Positions 1-11,863 of a DNA stretch of 64,000 nucleotides are shown piece by piece (position 1 is the stretch's first letter; each line of letters begins with the position of its first letter). The translations under genes and the position numbers were made by a program. The notes below the pieces were generated by a model, which worked only from the letters and a program-made list of their open reading frames with translations, searched no databases and was not told where the DNA came from. The DNA is from Liolophura sinensis (taxonomy: Eukaryota; Mollusca; Polyplacophora; Chitonida; Chitonidae): NCBI RefSeq assembly GCF_032854445.1, contig NC_088305.1, forward strand, positions 15,237,717 through 15,301,716, read 5' to 3'.

Positions 1-487
1 CTGACAGACTTGCTGCTGTTAGAAATTCTACTGAGTATAGCACATGTTTAGTCACTCTGATGCCCTGGAGAGGATTGTATGGTTGCCTGAAAATTCTCCA
101 TGTTTTTCGAACATTTCACAGCAGGAAACACATGCTTCCCCACAGAAATGGATTGCACAGTTTTTCAGTTTACCTGGTCTGATCTCCACAAAAGCAGATG
201 TACATGTAACTTGAAGAAACATATCAAAGACATGGAATTTCCACAGAAATTCCCTTCACACCATGCTGCTCCCAGGAAATCGATGAATCAACAACACAAT
301 GGTTTCACCTGTTCAACACACCTACATCACCACAGAAGAGTTGTCTTCCCTTGACACAACACAGTGGTCTGGTGTCACCTCATGGAAGAATGCAGTATTT
401 GGTTTTAGACTGGCAAAAATACTGCAGGCTTTGAGGCAGAGTTTTGGGTCATTAATTACCTCCCCTGTTCATGTACGTGTACACACT
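1..487. other. 3' flank of INO80C, no gene seen
   Basis: This stretch lies downstream of the INO80C stop codon. Short open frames are present on the plus strand but they have no splice signals or recognisable protein motifs. I see nothing else in it. Confidence 0.5.
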
Positions 488-2840
488 TCAAGGCACAGGT
501 AAGTTAGCCTTTCGCAGTGCTAAATACCCTGTCACCATGTCACTAGGCAGGTAACTTATCCGTGCAAACTCTTCAGGACTGGCATAACGGATCTTGGTAT
601 GAGGGTCTCTGTATTTGGCCTGTCAAAGGGTAAAGAAATGACATTATTAGATAAGTACCTTTACAAGGAAAAAAGGCCGAAGCATTCTAAAGTGTAACAC
701 TTCAGTCCACTGGATCTCCACCACAGGTAGCAGATTTACTCTCAGAGACATGGGAATTCCCAGATTTTTCGACATTTATGATGATAATTTAATCCTGGAT
801 CATCCATAAAGTTCAAAGCATACTACCAGTGTAACAGTTCACACTGTCAAATCTTCACCGTGCCATACACTGTTCAAGTCACAAAGTTTGCCACAGTTCC
901 CTTGGTGACAGCTTTCCCTTCAGCTCAGGGCCAGTATTTTGTTTTCAGGTTAATGCTTTCTCACCAAGCCATTATCAACACTTGTTTCACTGTTGTATGG
1001 GTAAAATTTAGTTACCAACATGCCATGAACTTTGCTTATTCTCAGATTCTACAAAACCAAAGTGAACACTTACCGGTAATCCTGTTAAATCAGAATACTT
1101 TTTAGCTGGTTTAAATGACGGAGGAGCATCAATGGTGCCATCTGAAACAGAAACAGCATGAATTCATATCCATAACTGCATATAGATTCATATTCTTTTG
1201 ACTTCCCAAGCATGCACATTTCAGCAAAAATGGAAATTGGATTCCTCATTGTTCATTGTTTCAGGTTTAACAGGACTTTTAACAGTAATAATGTCACATA
1301 ACACCAGTGTTCTTTTTTTTAGTGGCTGGAGAGTTCATTGTACATGTGTTTATATGTGCTGCCTCACTGTAAAATCAAGCTGTATAATATCTCAGATGTG
1401 ACACCTCACCCAGTAGTGACATGCCCACTGTCCCTTTTAATGCAATGCACAAAATGAAAAGGTTTAAATTAACATTGGAATTACTTCATGTAAGTAGACA
1501 CAGGACTGAAAATTCAAATGACCGGAGAGGTTTACTCATATCCTGCCATCATCTATTTGACTAGATGATGTTAAAATGTGATAAAAGCAATTAAATCTGG
1601 CTCAAAAGTATTTAGAAAAGCTACTGGTCACACAAATATCTTGACCGACTCCGCTAGAACAGTTGGTTGAGCCTCCGCTTCGGGGGCAGTAGATCCAGGG
1701 TCAATCCTGGGTCAAGTCACACCTAAGACATTAAAAGAGGAAGTTGTAACTTCCTCGCTTGGTGTTCAGCATGAAGGGGATAGTGCAGCGACTGGTTGAC
1801 TCGTATCAATATAATGGCTTGGGTGGTGCGGCTTACTTGCCTTCGGTAAGGCGTCTCAGTGAAGCAGCACTAGATAAAAGAGCGGTGGAAATCTGTCCTG
1901 CAACAAGGAGGCACATTACATGCATTCTAAGGATTCCTTCTTCGTCATATGATCAAACTGGTAAATACGACGTTAAACCCCAAGCATTCACTCAATCACT
2001 CACAAACATCTTGTGAAACATTATCCTGCAAACTCAATATGTCAGTCAATGCATGACTTTCGACTGCAACCACTAGCAGGTACAATAACGAACATGAAAC
2101 ATGTTAATTTTCGCTAACCAACCTATCATTTTAAAGTGGTATGGGAATATCAAAACATTACCCTGGCAACTGAACAACAACATACTGCAGTCCAAAGTTG
2201 AGATGTGACTTTTGTGCTAAATGTTTTCTTTCAAACAATCATGGCACAATACACTGTTGTTAACACTGATTTAGTCTCACTCCTGTTTTCACTCACATGT
2301 AGCATCATCAGGTTTCCATGGTAATGACCTCTCAGCTGCAATGATTTGTTTCAAATTTTTCCATATCCTTGTCTTCTTATTGCCAGCTGCTCCTTTTGTA
2401 GAATGCTGCAGATAGAAGAACATTTCTGCATTACCAAGAGATATATAAGCATATCCATATCAATCAAATAACCATAACATTTTGATTGATTCATATACTA
2501 CCTGGGGTAAACCATTCAAGGGCCAACTAGAGGTTCGCTGCTGAACCACTGCTAATAGCTGATCCTGAGGCTGTTGGAAATCACCACAGGCCCAAAGGCT
2601 GGGGGAAACCACTGCAGGCCTAGAGTCTGGGGAAAACCACTGCAGGCCTAGAGTCTGGGGGAAACCACCGCAGGCCTAGAGTCTTTGGGAAACCACTGCA
2701 GGCCAAAGGGTGAGCAAAAAGCACTGGGGATGATGGGGACTGCTAGGTCAGAGCCTGGAGGAAAACAATGCAGGACCAGGGGACACTAATGTATGTCCAA
2801 AGGCGGGGGAAAACCATTGCTTGGCCAGAACCTCGGGTGT

Positions 2841-2871
<31 letters not shown>

Positions 2872-5438
2872 GGGGAGGGGTGAACTGCTTGGCCAGACAC
2901 TGGGGGAAACCACAGCAGGGCCAGAGGTTGCGAGAAACCACTGCAGGACCAGAGGATGAAGTCACTGTAGGACAAGAGGCTGGGTTGTGTGTGGGGGGGG
3001 GGCGGGGGGGGGGGGAGGGTAACACTGGAGAAACCACTGCAGAATCAGACTGGGGTGAAACCGCTGTAGGTCCAGAGTTTGCAGAGAAACCACTGCTGGT
3101 CTAGAGGTTTGAGAGAAATCACTGCAGGTCCAGAGGCTGGGGTAAACCACTGCAGGTTTAATCATAGTTAATCAGTCTGTTGTGTGGCTTTCAACATTAG
3201 ATTTCCATTCCTTCGTATGATTGAAAGTGTATAAGAAGAAAATCGCGTTTAACAATATACACCCACTATTTATATCTGTCGTACCAAAAAATTAGGGTCC
3301 TTGAAAACAGGTGGTGGTGCTCTCTCAGCTTCTGTTACTGCTGGACTTGCGGGCAACTCAGTCGTGACAACCGGTGAGTCACCTTCTGTCACACTGGAGG
3401 GCTGCAATAATAATAGTAATAATAAATGAGATCATGTAGATGAAATCTAAGGGCATATGCCAGAAGCTAACTTGCTCTTTACCAATGGGGCTGCATGCTC
3501 TAATCTTGCTCTCATTTGATCTTTAAGGATACATGAAATGATTGGTCTTTATTTCTCAATACCAAGTATATGAGGTGGCCTTACATACCAAACTACAAAA
3601 AAAAGCTTCTCAACTGTCTTCTTGGTACATAAAAATAACTATCCTTGAGCCTGCTATAGTGACGTCAAATGTGACAGATGTCACCAAAAAAAAATGTTGG
3701 AGGGAAGAGTGTGAACTGGGAACACTAAGTTGTTCCCACATTCCAAGCATGTACATCAATGACAACATTGGAGGGAAGCATGTGAACTGGGTATGCTAAG
3801 TTGTTCCCACATTCCAAAGTATGTACACAATGACAGCATTGGAAGGAAGAGTGTGAACTGGGTATGCTAAGTTGTTCCCACATCCCAAGTATCGTACATC
3901 AATGACAGGCATTGGAGGGAAGAGTGTGAACTGGGTATGCTACGTTGTTCCCACATTCCAAGCATGTACATCAATGACAACATTGGAGGGAAGCGTGTGA
4001 ACTGGGTATGCCAAGTTGTTCCCACATTCCAAGTATGTACATCAATGACAACATTGGAGAGAAGAGTGCGAACTGGGTACAATAAGTTGTTCCCACATTC
4101 CAAGTATGTTCATCAATGACAACACTGGAGAGAAGAGTGTGAAATGGGTATGCTAAGTTGTTCCCACATTCCAAGTATGTTCATCAATGACAACACTGGA
4201 GGGAAGAGTGTGGACTGGGTACAATAAGTTGTTCCCACATACCAAGTTTGTTGATCAATGACCACATTTTTGAATATTTCTGACCAATATTGAAGGAAAA
4301 TCTGTATAATACAAAGCGGTTATTAAGAACAATAAAACATGCCTCAAAAATGAAGATTTTTCTAATTCTTTTCGATATATCTTTCTTCACTTTCCTTAAA
4401 ACCATACTCTTTGTTTTGTAATACCTTTTCATATAGGTCTACCAGCACACTTTTAATGTTCTTTTCACCACATATCACCGCACAGTCTAGTCTACTCTTT
4501 CAACACATACTGTATGTGTTGAGAGAAGGTTGAATTATGGGTAGATAAGAGCTTAGGTGGTTTTCACCGAATCTCCGTTTCTCATCCACAAACCTACCTG
4601 GGCAAATGCTAATGGCTGGACAATTTTCTGTATTGTTCTCTAAAATATGTACCATCAGATTTTGCACTGGAAAAAAAAAGCGAGGTTTGGCAGAACTAGC
4701 CTAAAGTATTGTTCACCGCTTAACGTACACGGCATTGTCCTGTCTCTGTCATTGTGGGCATTAGTACAGGTCTGTTGAAAGGCTCAAAATAATCACTATA
4801 AAACAGTGAAAATATACAACATACATAAATCCACCTGTAATTAAGATTAATCTAATTGTGTTCAAAATTATAGGCTAAAACAAGCATATCTCTTTGTATT
4901 CTCATATGTATAAACTATCCTGTAAAACAACACCCTACCTGTGCTTTTAGAAAATATCACATTTTATATCATTAAACAGCTTAAGAAATCTAACCAATAT
5001 ACACTGAAACTTTTGATTATTAATATGACAGTGTTATTGTCAGACATTTCCAAAAAAGTGGAGGTTTGTTTTGTGTCAGTGAATTTAAAATTTAGTTCTC
5101 AACTTCGGCATGTTAATCAGAAAGGGTTAAATCAGTATATGGCCTACATGGATAGGCCTAGTCCATCTAGATGGACTCAGTGTGCTATTTTAAAATCCTG
5201 ACATTCATCATAACACTGAGTCCATCACCACCTCTCAAACCAATCACTGCACATCTGCAAACTCCAAGTCGCTGGGGCCGATTTCAATGAAGTCTACGCT
5301 GACAGTACCCAAACTTACCTGCACTAAAAATACATGTTCTTTTTTTATGCCTTTTTGGTTTGAATTACCAAGATTGAAGTTGTTCTTGCAAACAGCAATA
5401 GTTTTCTTGAGGATTTCCATGTCGAAACTCAGTTGCAT
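488..5438 (-). CDS. INO80C: INO80C, INO80 chromatin-remodelling complex subunit C (five exons, complete)
   Basis: Minus-strand exons 5319-5438, 3285-3401, 2297-2405, 1074-1141 and 488-619 all have GT/AG borders and matching phases (0, 0, 1, 0) and sum to 546 nt, or 181 aa plus stop; the human protein is about 192 aa. The C-terminal half carries family landmarks: FKDPNF (residues 72-77), WKNLKQI, LPW, IDAPPSFKPAKKYSD (119-133), the YL1_C segment AKYRDPHTKIRYA (139-151), and the ending LPSDMVTGYLALRKANLPVP. INO80C (Ies6 in yeast) is a core subunit of the nuclear INO80 remodeller and works with the Arp5 module. The first 70 residues are not conserved in this family. The chosen ATG at 5438 is the first after an in-frame TGA and exon 1 joins exon 2 in phase, but an extra non-coding exon is possible. 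The introns hold a 28-bp array, a 71-bp array and a SINE. The gene is divergent from the ZP gene. Confidence 0.93.
1648..2012 (+). mobile_element. tRNA-derived SINE, family B, near full length
   Basis: The head resembles a tRNA, with an A-box-like 'agttggttgagcctccg' and a B-box-like 'ggtcaatcc'. The body contains 'gaggaagttgtaacttcctc', a small palindrome shared by all family B copies, and it ends in 'acgacgttaaaccccaagca'. It sits in INO80C intron 3, antisense to the gene. Other copies are at 8410-8770, 19132-19264 and 50793-50985. Confidence 0.85.
2560..3158. repeat. 28-bp minisatellite with GT and poly-G tracts, INO80C intron 2
   Basis: There are about 19 degenerate copies of a unit of about 28 bp with the core 'gaaaccactgcaggcctaga'. 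The array is interrupted by a (GT)n tract running into a G run near 2837-2880 and by a second G run near 2991-3017. Open frames on both strands here are repeat artefacts. Confidence 0.85.
3697..4262. repeat. 71-bp minisatellite, INO80C intron 1
   Basis: Eight head-to-tail copies of a 71-bp unit contain 'gttgttcccacattccaag', 'catcaatgacaacattgg' and 'gtgtgaactgggta'. Copies are roughly 90% alike, so the amplification is fairly recent. Open frames here follow the repeat and are not genes. Confidence 0.9.
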
Positions 5439-5758
5439 TTTACACTCATAAGTAGGTCGTGTAACACTTCAAAATGGTTGTTTACGGAGAGAAACTTGAT
5501 ACCGCCGAAGTTCTAGCAGTCAATGTCCTTATGGTGAAGTGAATTAGTTCCATGGGTGTGGATAGTAAATTAAGTGTATGGTAGGGGAGATTCCACAGGA
5601 AAATTAAATATAAATGCATACAGGTAGTGATGTGGACTGCTATAAGTTGGAAGGAGATGGGAGTTTGATATCCGCACAGTGTTTTTTCAAGGGCGTTGAT
5701 GGACTCAGAAAATCAAAATAGCACACCGAGTCCATCTAGATGGACTAGGATAGGCCTA
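5151..5758. repeat. Inverted-repeat pair flanking INO80C exon 1
   Basis: The left arm at about 5151-5191 and the right arm at about 5714-5758 are reverse complements. Each contains the perfect 18-bp palindrome AGTCCATCTAGATGGACT followed by a 'tgtgctatttt' block and flanked by 'taggcct'. INO80C exon 1 (5319-5438) lies between the arms. The layout could be a MITE-like element that inserted around the first exon, or two independent copies of one small element in opposite orientations. Confidence 0.65.
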
Positions 5759-5759
5759 C

Positions 5760-8409
5760 TATGTTCTGAAGATTAGTTTGATGGGTTGGTGGATGCAAGT
5801 AAAATACAGAAATGTCAGATATGCACATTTTCTGACAAATGGCACATAAGGATACCCTTGACATTTGTTTTTGTTCACAGTGTCTTACATCCCATCGCTG
5901 GCGACGGGTTTGTAGAGTATGCAATGATTATATTATATACGCTATGCTTGTTACGAAAATTGGACCTCATATAACACATCTCCCGACAAAAATATTGCTG
6001 ACAACAAACTTATTTATTACCGTATTGGGCCTTTTCTTTTTGCTGTTTTGATTTCCTAACGCTGGAGAAGACGTTCGAGATCGTGAGTTCTTTGCTCGAC
6101 TCTTTATTGTACTGGCCATGGCTTCAAGAACTCCCCGGAACTCCCAAGGCAGGGCATCAAGCGAGTTATATCCGGAAGTACAGGGTCCCTGAAGCAATCC
6201 GGCGGCCTCAAACGACAGACCGAGGCGTTGAAATGTCGATGTTAGCCGTACTTAGTTTCGCTTTGGGTTAGACCTATATGCAGCTATGGATATGAGAAGA
6301 AATAGGTTCTTAAACACTCAGATCGCTGTGGATATAAATGTAAATTATCTCTTACAAACCCAGCAGCTGTGTGTAAACGCTGAAATTGTTTCTTGTAAAC
6401 CCACAGATTTTTGACTTCAAGCCATAGCAGGGAATTTTTGACAAGTCTGGAGTGGCAATACACGCACGTGATCAAAGACATCCTGAAAGACAGATCGGAA
6501 GCTAGAGACCACGTGATTTCCTAAGTAACAAACGACGTGCGTAAAGAAAACGGTCCTCCCAACGTTATTGAATAGGAAAATGCCTAGTGACCTCCAATTT
6601 CGGACGCCATCTTCATTGGAAGATGCGCCGAGGCGGTTAGCATGCCCCCGTGGGAGAATGACCCAGGAGCCAATCACCATTGCGGTCGCTTGGCTCAAGC
6701 TGGCTCCGTCTCCGGCCGTACGTGGGAAGTCTTCCATTAACCTTGTGATTGTGGGTTTCCATTTGGCTCTGTACGGTTTTTTCTCACCACAATGCTGGTC
6801 TACGACCGGCGTCGTACAAGTGAAATATTCTTCAGTGTGGCGTAAAACTACGGAGCCGTGAAAGGGACATGGCGGTTTTCTTTCTTTTTTTTTCTAACTG
6901 TGCGTTTTTTATTTTGTCTACTTTTTGCAGTCGATCAGGTTTCTCTTTTTTTTTCAAGCACTCCCCCCCCCCCCAAAGAAAACCCTTTTTAGAGGGCAGA
7001 CGAAAAAGAAAGAAAACTACCAGAAAAAGGATAATAAGCCAATCGGATCACGTTTGGTTTCGCACTTTCGTTGAAACGCTTATGTATGTGACACTTTCGG
7101 GCCTAAGATAACCAGCCAACCATTTGGCCGCATGTATCGCGATTTAGACGAAAACACGAACCAAGTTGGTTTTTTTTTTTGGTTTGTTTTTTTTTCGTCC
7201 GTTAAAAAAAAAATAAAGAAAAAAAAAGAAAAAACGCATAGACATACGGAAAAAGAAAAAGAAATCATTGGAAGATGAAAAAGCTGTAAGGTTAACGAAA
7301 ACTCTGAGGCGAGAGATGTGGCTTAACAGCAGTTAACCGGATGGCCATCTGCCGCCTGTGCCACAGAACATTCAGAAATATGGATAAATTTCAGACCACT
7401 GTAGCTTGTATCATGAAATCGGACAGTATCTGTTAGTCCAAAGCATTCCGATAATACTTTGGACTTGACGAAATATTATATCCACCAGTCTGTAGATCTA
7501 TTTGTAACAAAGTAACAAAACTATATACATGTACCAATTAAGCTATAGGCCTAGTCTATTATAGCCAAGGCGTAAATCTTTTTCAAAATCGTATGAAATT
7601 GTGCATAAGTCGCAGTATTTTCATTGAAGTTCTATATTTGTGCTTTTACATCTATGTTGGAGATCGGCCTCCTTTGGACTATTCGATACTCAAATTTACA
7701 ACTGCAATATCTTTTGTCTTATTTACTGTTTTATTCCAGCTATTATTATTATTCTGCCAAATGTCCCCAGTCGCCAGCGAAAAGTAATTACTCCCCCAAA
7801 AACTTTTCACAAATGGTTAAACTTTTCCTTTAATCTTCGCATGGGTCTTTGTGAAAGACTGCATGAAATGAATAATGGTTCTTTGCAAGAAGTGCCAAGT
7901 GTATATATTTAAAATGATTCAAGTAAATTCATGGTGATAACATTGTCTCAGTTAATAAGCGTTTACTATGATTGCTCACTTTGCTCAAATCATAGTAATG
8001 AAATGTAATGCTTATCACAAAGAAGATCAAATGTACTTTACATGTAATTAAACTCCGCAAGACATGCATAATAAATGCAGAAATATAATTATACAGGACT
8101 GTCAATAAAATGCTTTCACATGCAGTATACGGTAATTTATCGCACACAATAAGTTGTTGGGTCAACTCAAAGCCCAGAGTTACAACGGTTCGTGGCTTTG
8201 AGCATATAATGTCACTAATATACGGCGAAAATATGTACACGTCTATAATATACTTTAGGTAGTGCGCATTTGTTAATGTATGTTTTATATCCATTTTTTG
8301 TGTGTACTGATGATGAAAACCATTTCATCTACAGAGGATTAGTGGATAATAAAATATCCACGTGTTCTGTAGAGTAAAGTGGTAAGACTGGGCTCTTATT
8401 TTGCTGAGA
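5760..8409. other. Intergenic DNA upstream of INO80C, simple-sequence rich
   Basis: No convincing gene is seen. About 6050-6850 is richer in CpG than its surroundings and contains an old SINE. Around 6870-7265 there are long T runs, a C run (about 6961-6974) and an adjacent T-tract/A-tract pair (about 7168-7235) that could fold on itself. From 7270 to 8409 I see nothing beyond AT-rich DNA. Confidence 0.5.
6624..6848 (+). mobile_element. SINE family A, diverged copy
   Basis: The order of blocks matches the family: 'aatgacccaggagcc', 'tctccggccgtacgtggga', 'cacaatgctgg', 'gtgaaatattcttcag', 'cgtaaaac'. The tRNA-like head is degraded and the AAAT tail is lost. A minus-strand open frame across it is not a gene. 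Confidence 0.75.
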
Positions 8410-8770
8410 GTGAGTGAGTGCTTGGGGTTTAACGTCGTACTTAACAATTTTTCAGTCATATGACGACGAAGGAGTCCTTATGGTACATGTACGTGTAATG
8501 TACCTCCTTGTTGCAGGACGGATTTTCACTGCTCTTTTATCTAGTGCTGAGTCACTGAGACGATTTACCGAAGGCAAGTAAGCCGCCCCACCCGAGCCAT
8601 TACACTGATTCGGACAACCGGTCGCTGTTGTCCCCTATATGCTGAAGGCCAAGCGAGGAAGCTGCAACTTCCTCTTTTAAAGTTTTAGGTGTGGTGACTC
8701 GACCCAGGATTGACCCTGGATCTACCGCCTCCCCAAGAGGACGCTCTACCAACCGTGCTATCGGGGCCGG
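8410..8770 (-). mobile_element. SINE family B, near full length
   Basis: It is the reverse complement of the copy at 1648. It starts (3' end) with 'gagtgagtgcttggggttta' and ends with a tRNA-like head containing 'ggtagagcgtcc' on the minus strand. The whole body is present, including the 'gaggaagttgcagcttcctc' palindrome. Confidence 0.87.
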
Positions 8771-9230
8771 TAGTTTGCTGAGAAGATTACTATATCTACC
8801 TATGCAAGTCATGATGAGATTGCATGGGTATTTAAACTTTGAGTAGGCTACATTCTACCGACATTAAGAATTTAACCCAGTTTCACATTGACGTTATTGT
8901 GTATGTAATTTGCCAAAAGCTATACCCAGGGAGGTGTTCCGGATTCCTCCAAGCTGCGCCGGTTCCTCAGATATACATCGATCTGCCTGTTTTGTCCACC
9001 GGTAAACTTGGCCCCAAACAATAAATACAAGTAAACGGTTTCAAAGAAAGTATAAAAATCCCGGCAATATATATGCATACGAAAACGACCTACTGTCCTG
9101 AGCCGATTGTGTAACCACAGGGTCACTAGCGACATATTTAGTTACAATGATACTCTTCGATGTAACATCTGACCTCAGAAAGAAAATCAACTCGGCCTTA
9201 TGTCATTATGGAGATGACATTCACATCTTC

Positions 9231-9396
9231 ATTTATTTATTTATTTGTTTGGTGTTTTACGCTGTACTCAAGAATATTTCACTTATACGACAGCATTATG
9301 ATGGGAGGAAACCGGGCACAGCCGGGTGAAACCCACGACCATCCGCAGGTTGCTGAAAAACTTTCCCACGAACGGCCGGAGAAGAAGCCAGCATGA
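9231..9396 (-). mobile_element. SINE family A, 5'-truncated
   Basis: The (TTTA)n tail, 'ggtgttttacgctgtactca', 'agaatatttcacttatacga', 'gggaggaaaccgggc' and 'ccatccgcaggttgctg' follow in order on the plus strand. The tRNA-like head is absent. Confidence 0.85.
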
Positions 9397-10407
9397 TGAT
9401 GTTTTATATAACCTTGGTTAAATTCTTATGCTGACACTTGAGGTCTATATCTACGGTGGCCTGATAGTGCCATTTTTTTTCAGGATTTTCAACATTTTCT
9501 ACTCATTTACAATGATTAGGTTTTGCTATTAAAATTGTCATTAAGAACGAGCAATTTAAATTATATCGAAAAGCGAATTAACGGAGACGCAGAAATTGAT
9601 AAATGCAGCCAAAAACAAATAAACAAACAAAAAACCAATGAAAAACATTTACTCCACCGTGTGAACCTTTTCACGGCGGCATAAACATTTTCTCCGCAAT
9701 GCGGAAAGGTTTTCTCAACGATGTAAACTTTTACACCTCGGAGGAAATCATAACCTTTCCGTTTGAGGAAAAAACTATCTGCACCACAGAGAAAGGTTTT
9801 GTTTGCGATGCCACGGTTTTCTCCCGGTGTAAATGTTTCCTTCACGGTGTAAACTTTGCACAAGAAAGCTCAAGTTTTACCCCTTGTACTGTAGCCTTTT
9901 GTTTATTTATACTTCTTACAACTAAATTTAATTGTGTTTTAGTTCATGTAGCCGGCAGGAGGTCCAAAATATGTTGCTTCTAAATAATTTGCTTTAATAA
10001 GTTCGCTGAGCACTGAATTGCAGAAAATGTTGATAGCCGCGTATTATTAGTCACGTGACTGAGTCTATTGTCAACAGACAAGTTAACAAGCAAATGTTTT
10101 TCGTTCATTTTTTTTTTATTTTATTAAGATTATGATTCGATAAATATGGCTTAAGTTTGCAATTCGCATCTCCTATCTTTAAATCCCATATATATATGCA
10201 ATTTTACTTGCGCCAGTCGAGGTATTTTGTCAGTATACGTAAACCGCTGTCCTATACTTAAGTCATCTACTCACGACATCCAGCACACACCTGTATAATG
10301 TATATATATATAGATGACACTCGAGTAGAGGAATTAGATCAACGCCCTTCCAGGTGCAGACGTCTTAGTTTAGATAACAATAAAAACAGAGGTCGCTTGA
10401 CTGAAAT

Positions 10408-10770
10408 ATGAAACTTGATATCCTGCGTGTGAAAGGTAGAGGCTTTACAAAACTATTTTGTACACACCTTTATCAGTGTTTGTTGACAAAGCTTTACTCA
10501 TGGGTTGACTGCTTTGTGTTTGTGCGGGTTTATACCAGTAATAATGTACATTGGTCAGATCAGCCGAAAGACGCTGGCACAAAGAGAATCATTGCCGACG
10601 CCCTATATCAAAAAGTCGAAGTCATTTGCGAGGTGTACGAGTATATTGAAGCTGGTGACCATCCTGTGTGTATACCTAACGCCTTGAAGATAAGATCGGT
10701 GCTGCAGCGTGGGGACTCTGAGGTGAGGCTTTCTAATGTATCAAGGGAAGGAAATGCTGCATTATTTTAA
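10408..10770 (+). other. Open frame of 120 codons, unidentified and doubtful
   Basis: The frame contains a GTGAGG donor-like site after 'gactctgag' near 10720. No matching acceptor, domain or neighbouring exon was found and I do not recognise the sequence. It could be a chance frame or an orphan exon. Confidence 0.12.
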
Positions 10771-11712
10771 TGCCATCCATGTGTCCCAAGGGACTGGTGA
10801 ATTGAGATAATTAAGCCAGTCAGCAAGCTGGTAGTCCGAAGGACCGTAGCAATTTCCGCTTAATCAGTCTTTTAAATTTTATGGCCATGGTTTTTGCAGT
10901 CATAATCAAGAACTATTTATCTATACACTCGTATAGGTATTTAGAATATCGAGCCGGCAATAGGGAAGGCCTTTCTACAAGGGATCATATATTCAATTTA
11001 CCCATTTTATCGGAGTTTGCTTGAGCAAACAAACAAAACTTGTATGCTGTGCTTCTGTGGATTTAAAGAAAATCTAAACATCGAACTGGGCTTCACTAAA
11101 AAGACCACTTAAAACTATGCATAAATATATTTTCATTCAATTTCTTAGATTTTTGTGAAAAGATTTAAAGGCGCTCAAACATTTGATTCCTAAGGTGGGC
11201 TTTATGGACCATACAATCAGAGGTTAGGAACTAAGACGTCACAGGAAGTTTATGTAACTCAAATCACGACACTGAATGCTGGAATAACTCTTTTTACACA
11301 TGCGTGAAAATTACTGAAATAATCTTCCCCAAAATTCCTTCTTCTGGTGACCCTCAGGAAAAAGGGTGATGCTTTCAAATATTTGAGCGCCTTTCAACAC
11401 TCTCAAAAATATCTGAAAAAAAAATAAATGAAAGCATTTTTACGCATGGTTTTCATTTGTCTTTATGATGAACCTTACTTCACATTTTAGCTTTCTTGTA
11501 CTTTAAGCAAAGAGTTTGATAAAGTATTGAGAGAAGGTTTTTGAACCAAACTCATTAAACATGTTTTCGATAGAAAGGTATTTAATGTGAGTGTGGCTAC
11601 GTACAGAGAAATCAAGTCCTGTGCACTGAAATACAAACCCATAACCCCTATTGAAATATGTTTGAACAATGTTGGACAAGTTGAAAACCTTTCACTATTA
11701 TTTTGTGTCAGT

Positions 11713-11863
11713 ATTATTTATTTATTTGATTTGTTGTTTTACGCCTTACACCAGAATATTTCACTTACACGACTGCGATCAGCATTAGGAAATAGGGCAC
11801 AGGCCCGGGAGACTCACAGCCATCTGCAGACCTTTCAACGCACGGCCGAAAAGGAAGTCTCTT
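11713..11863 (-). mobile_element. SINE family A, 5'-truncated
   Basis: It shows the (TTTA)n tail, 'ttgttttacgcc', 'cagaatatttcacttacacga' and the internal block ending 'gcacggccgaaaaggaag'. It is diverged and headless. Confidence 0.75.

Noticed and set aside
1759-2016. 85-codon open frame on the plus strand
   Set aside because: It lies entirely inside a family B SINE.
2748-3165. Overlapping proline/histidine-rich and glycine-rich frames
   Set aside because: They are translations of G runs, (GT)n and the 28-bp array in an INO80C intron.
5161-5178. Transcription-factor palindrome
   Set aside because: AGTCCATCTAGATGGACT could be read as a binding site, but its repetition in the inverted arms makes a mobile-element origin more likely.
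8690-8770. tRNA gene (A-box and B-box present)
   Set aside because: It is the tRNA-derived head of a SINE; it lacks a foldable acceptor stem with CCA-compatible ends and is continuous with the SINE body.
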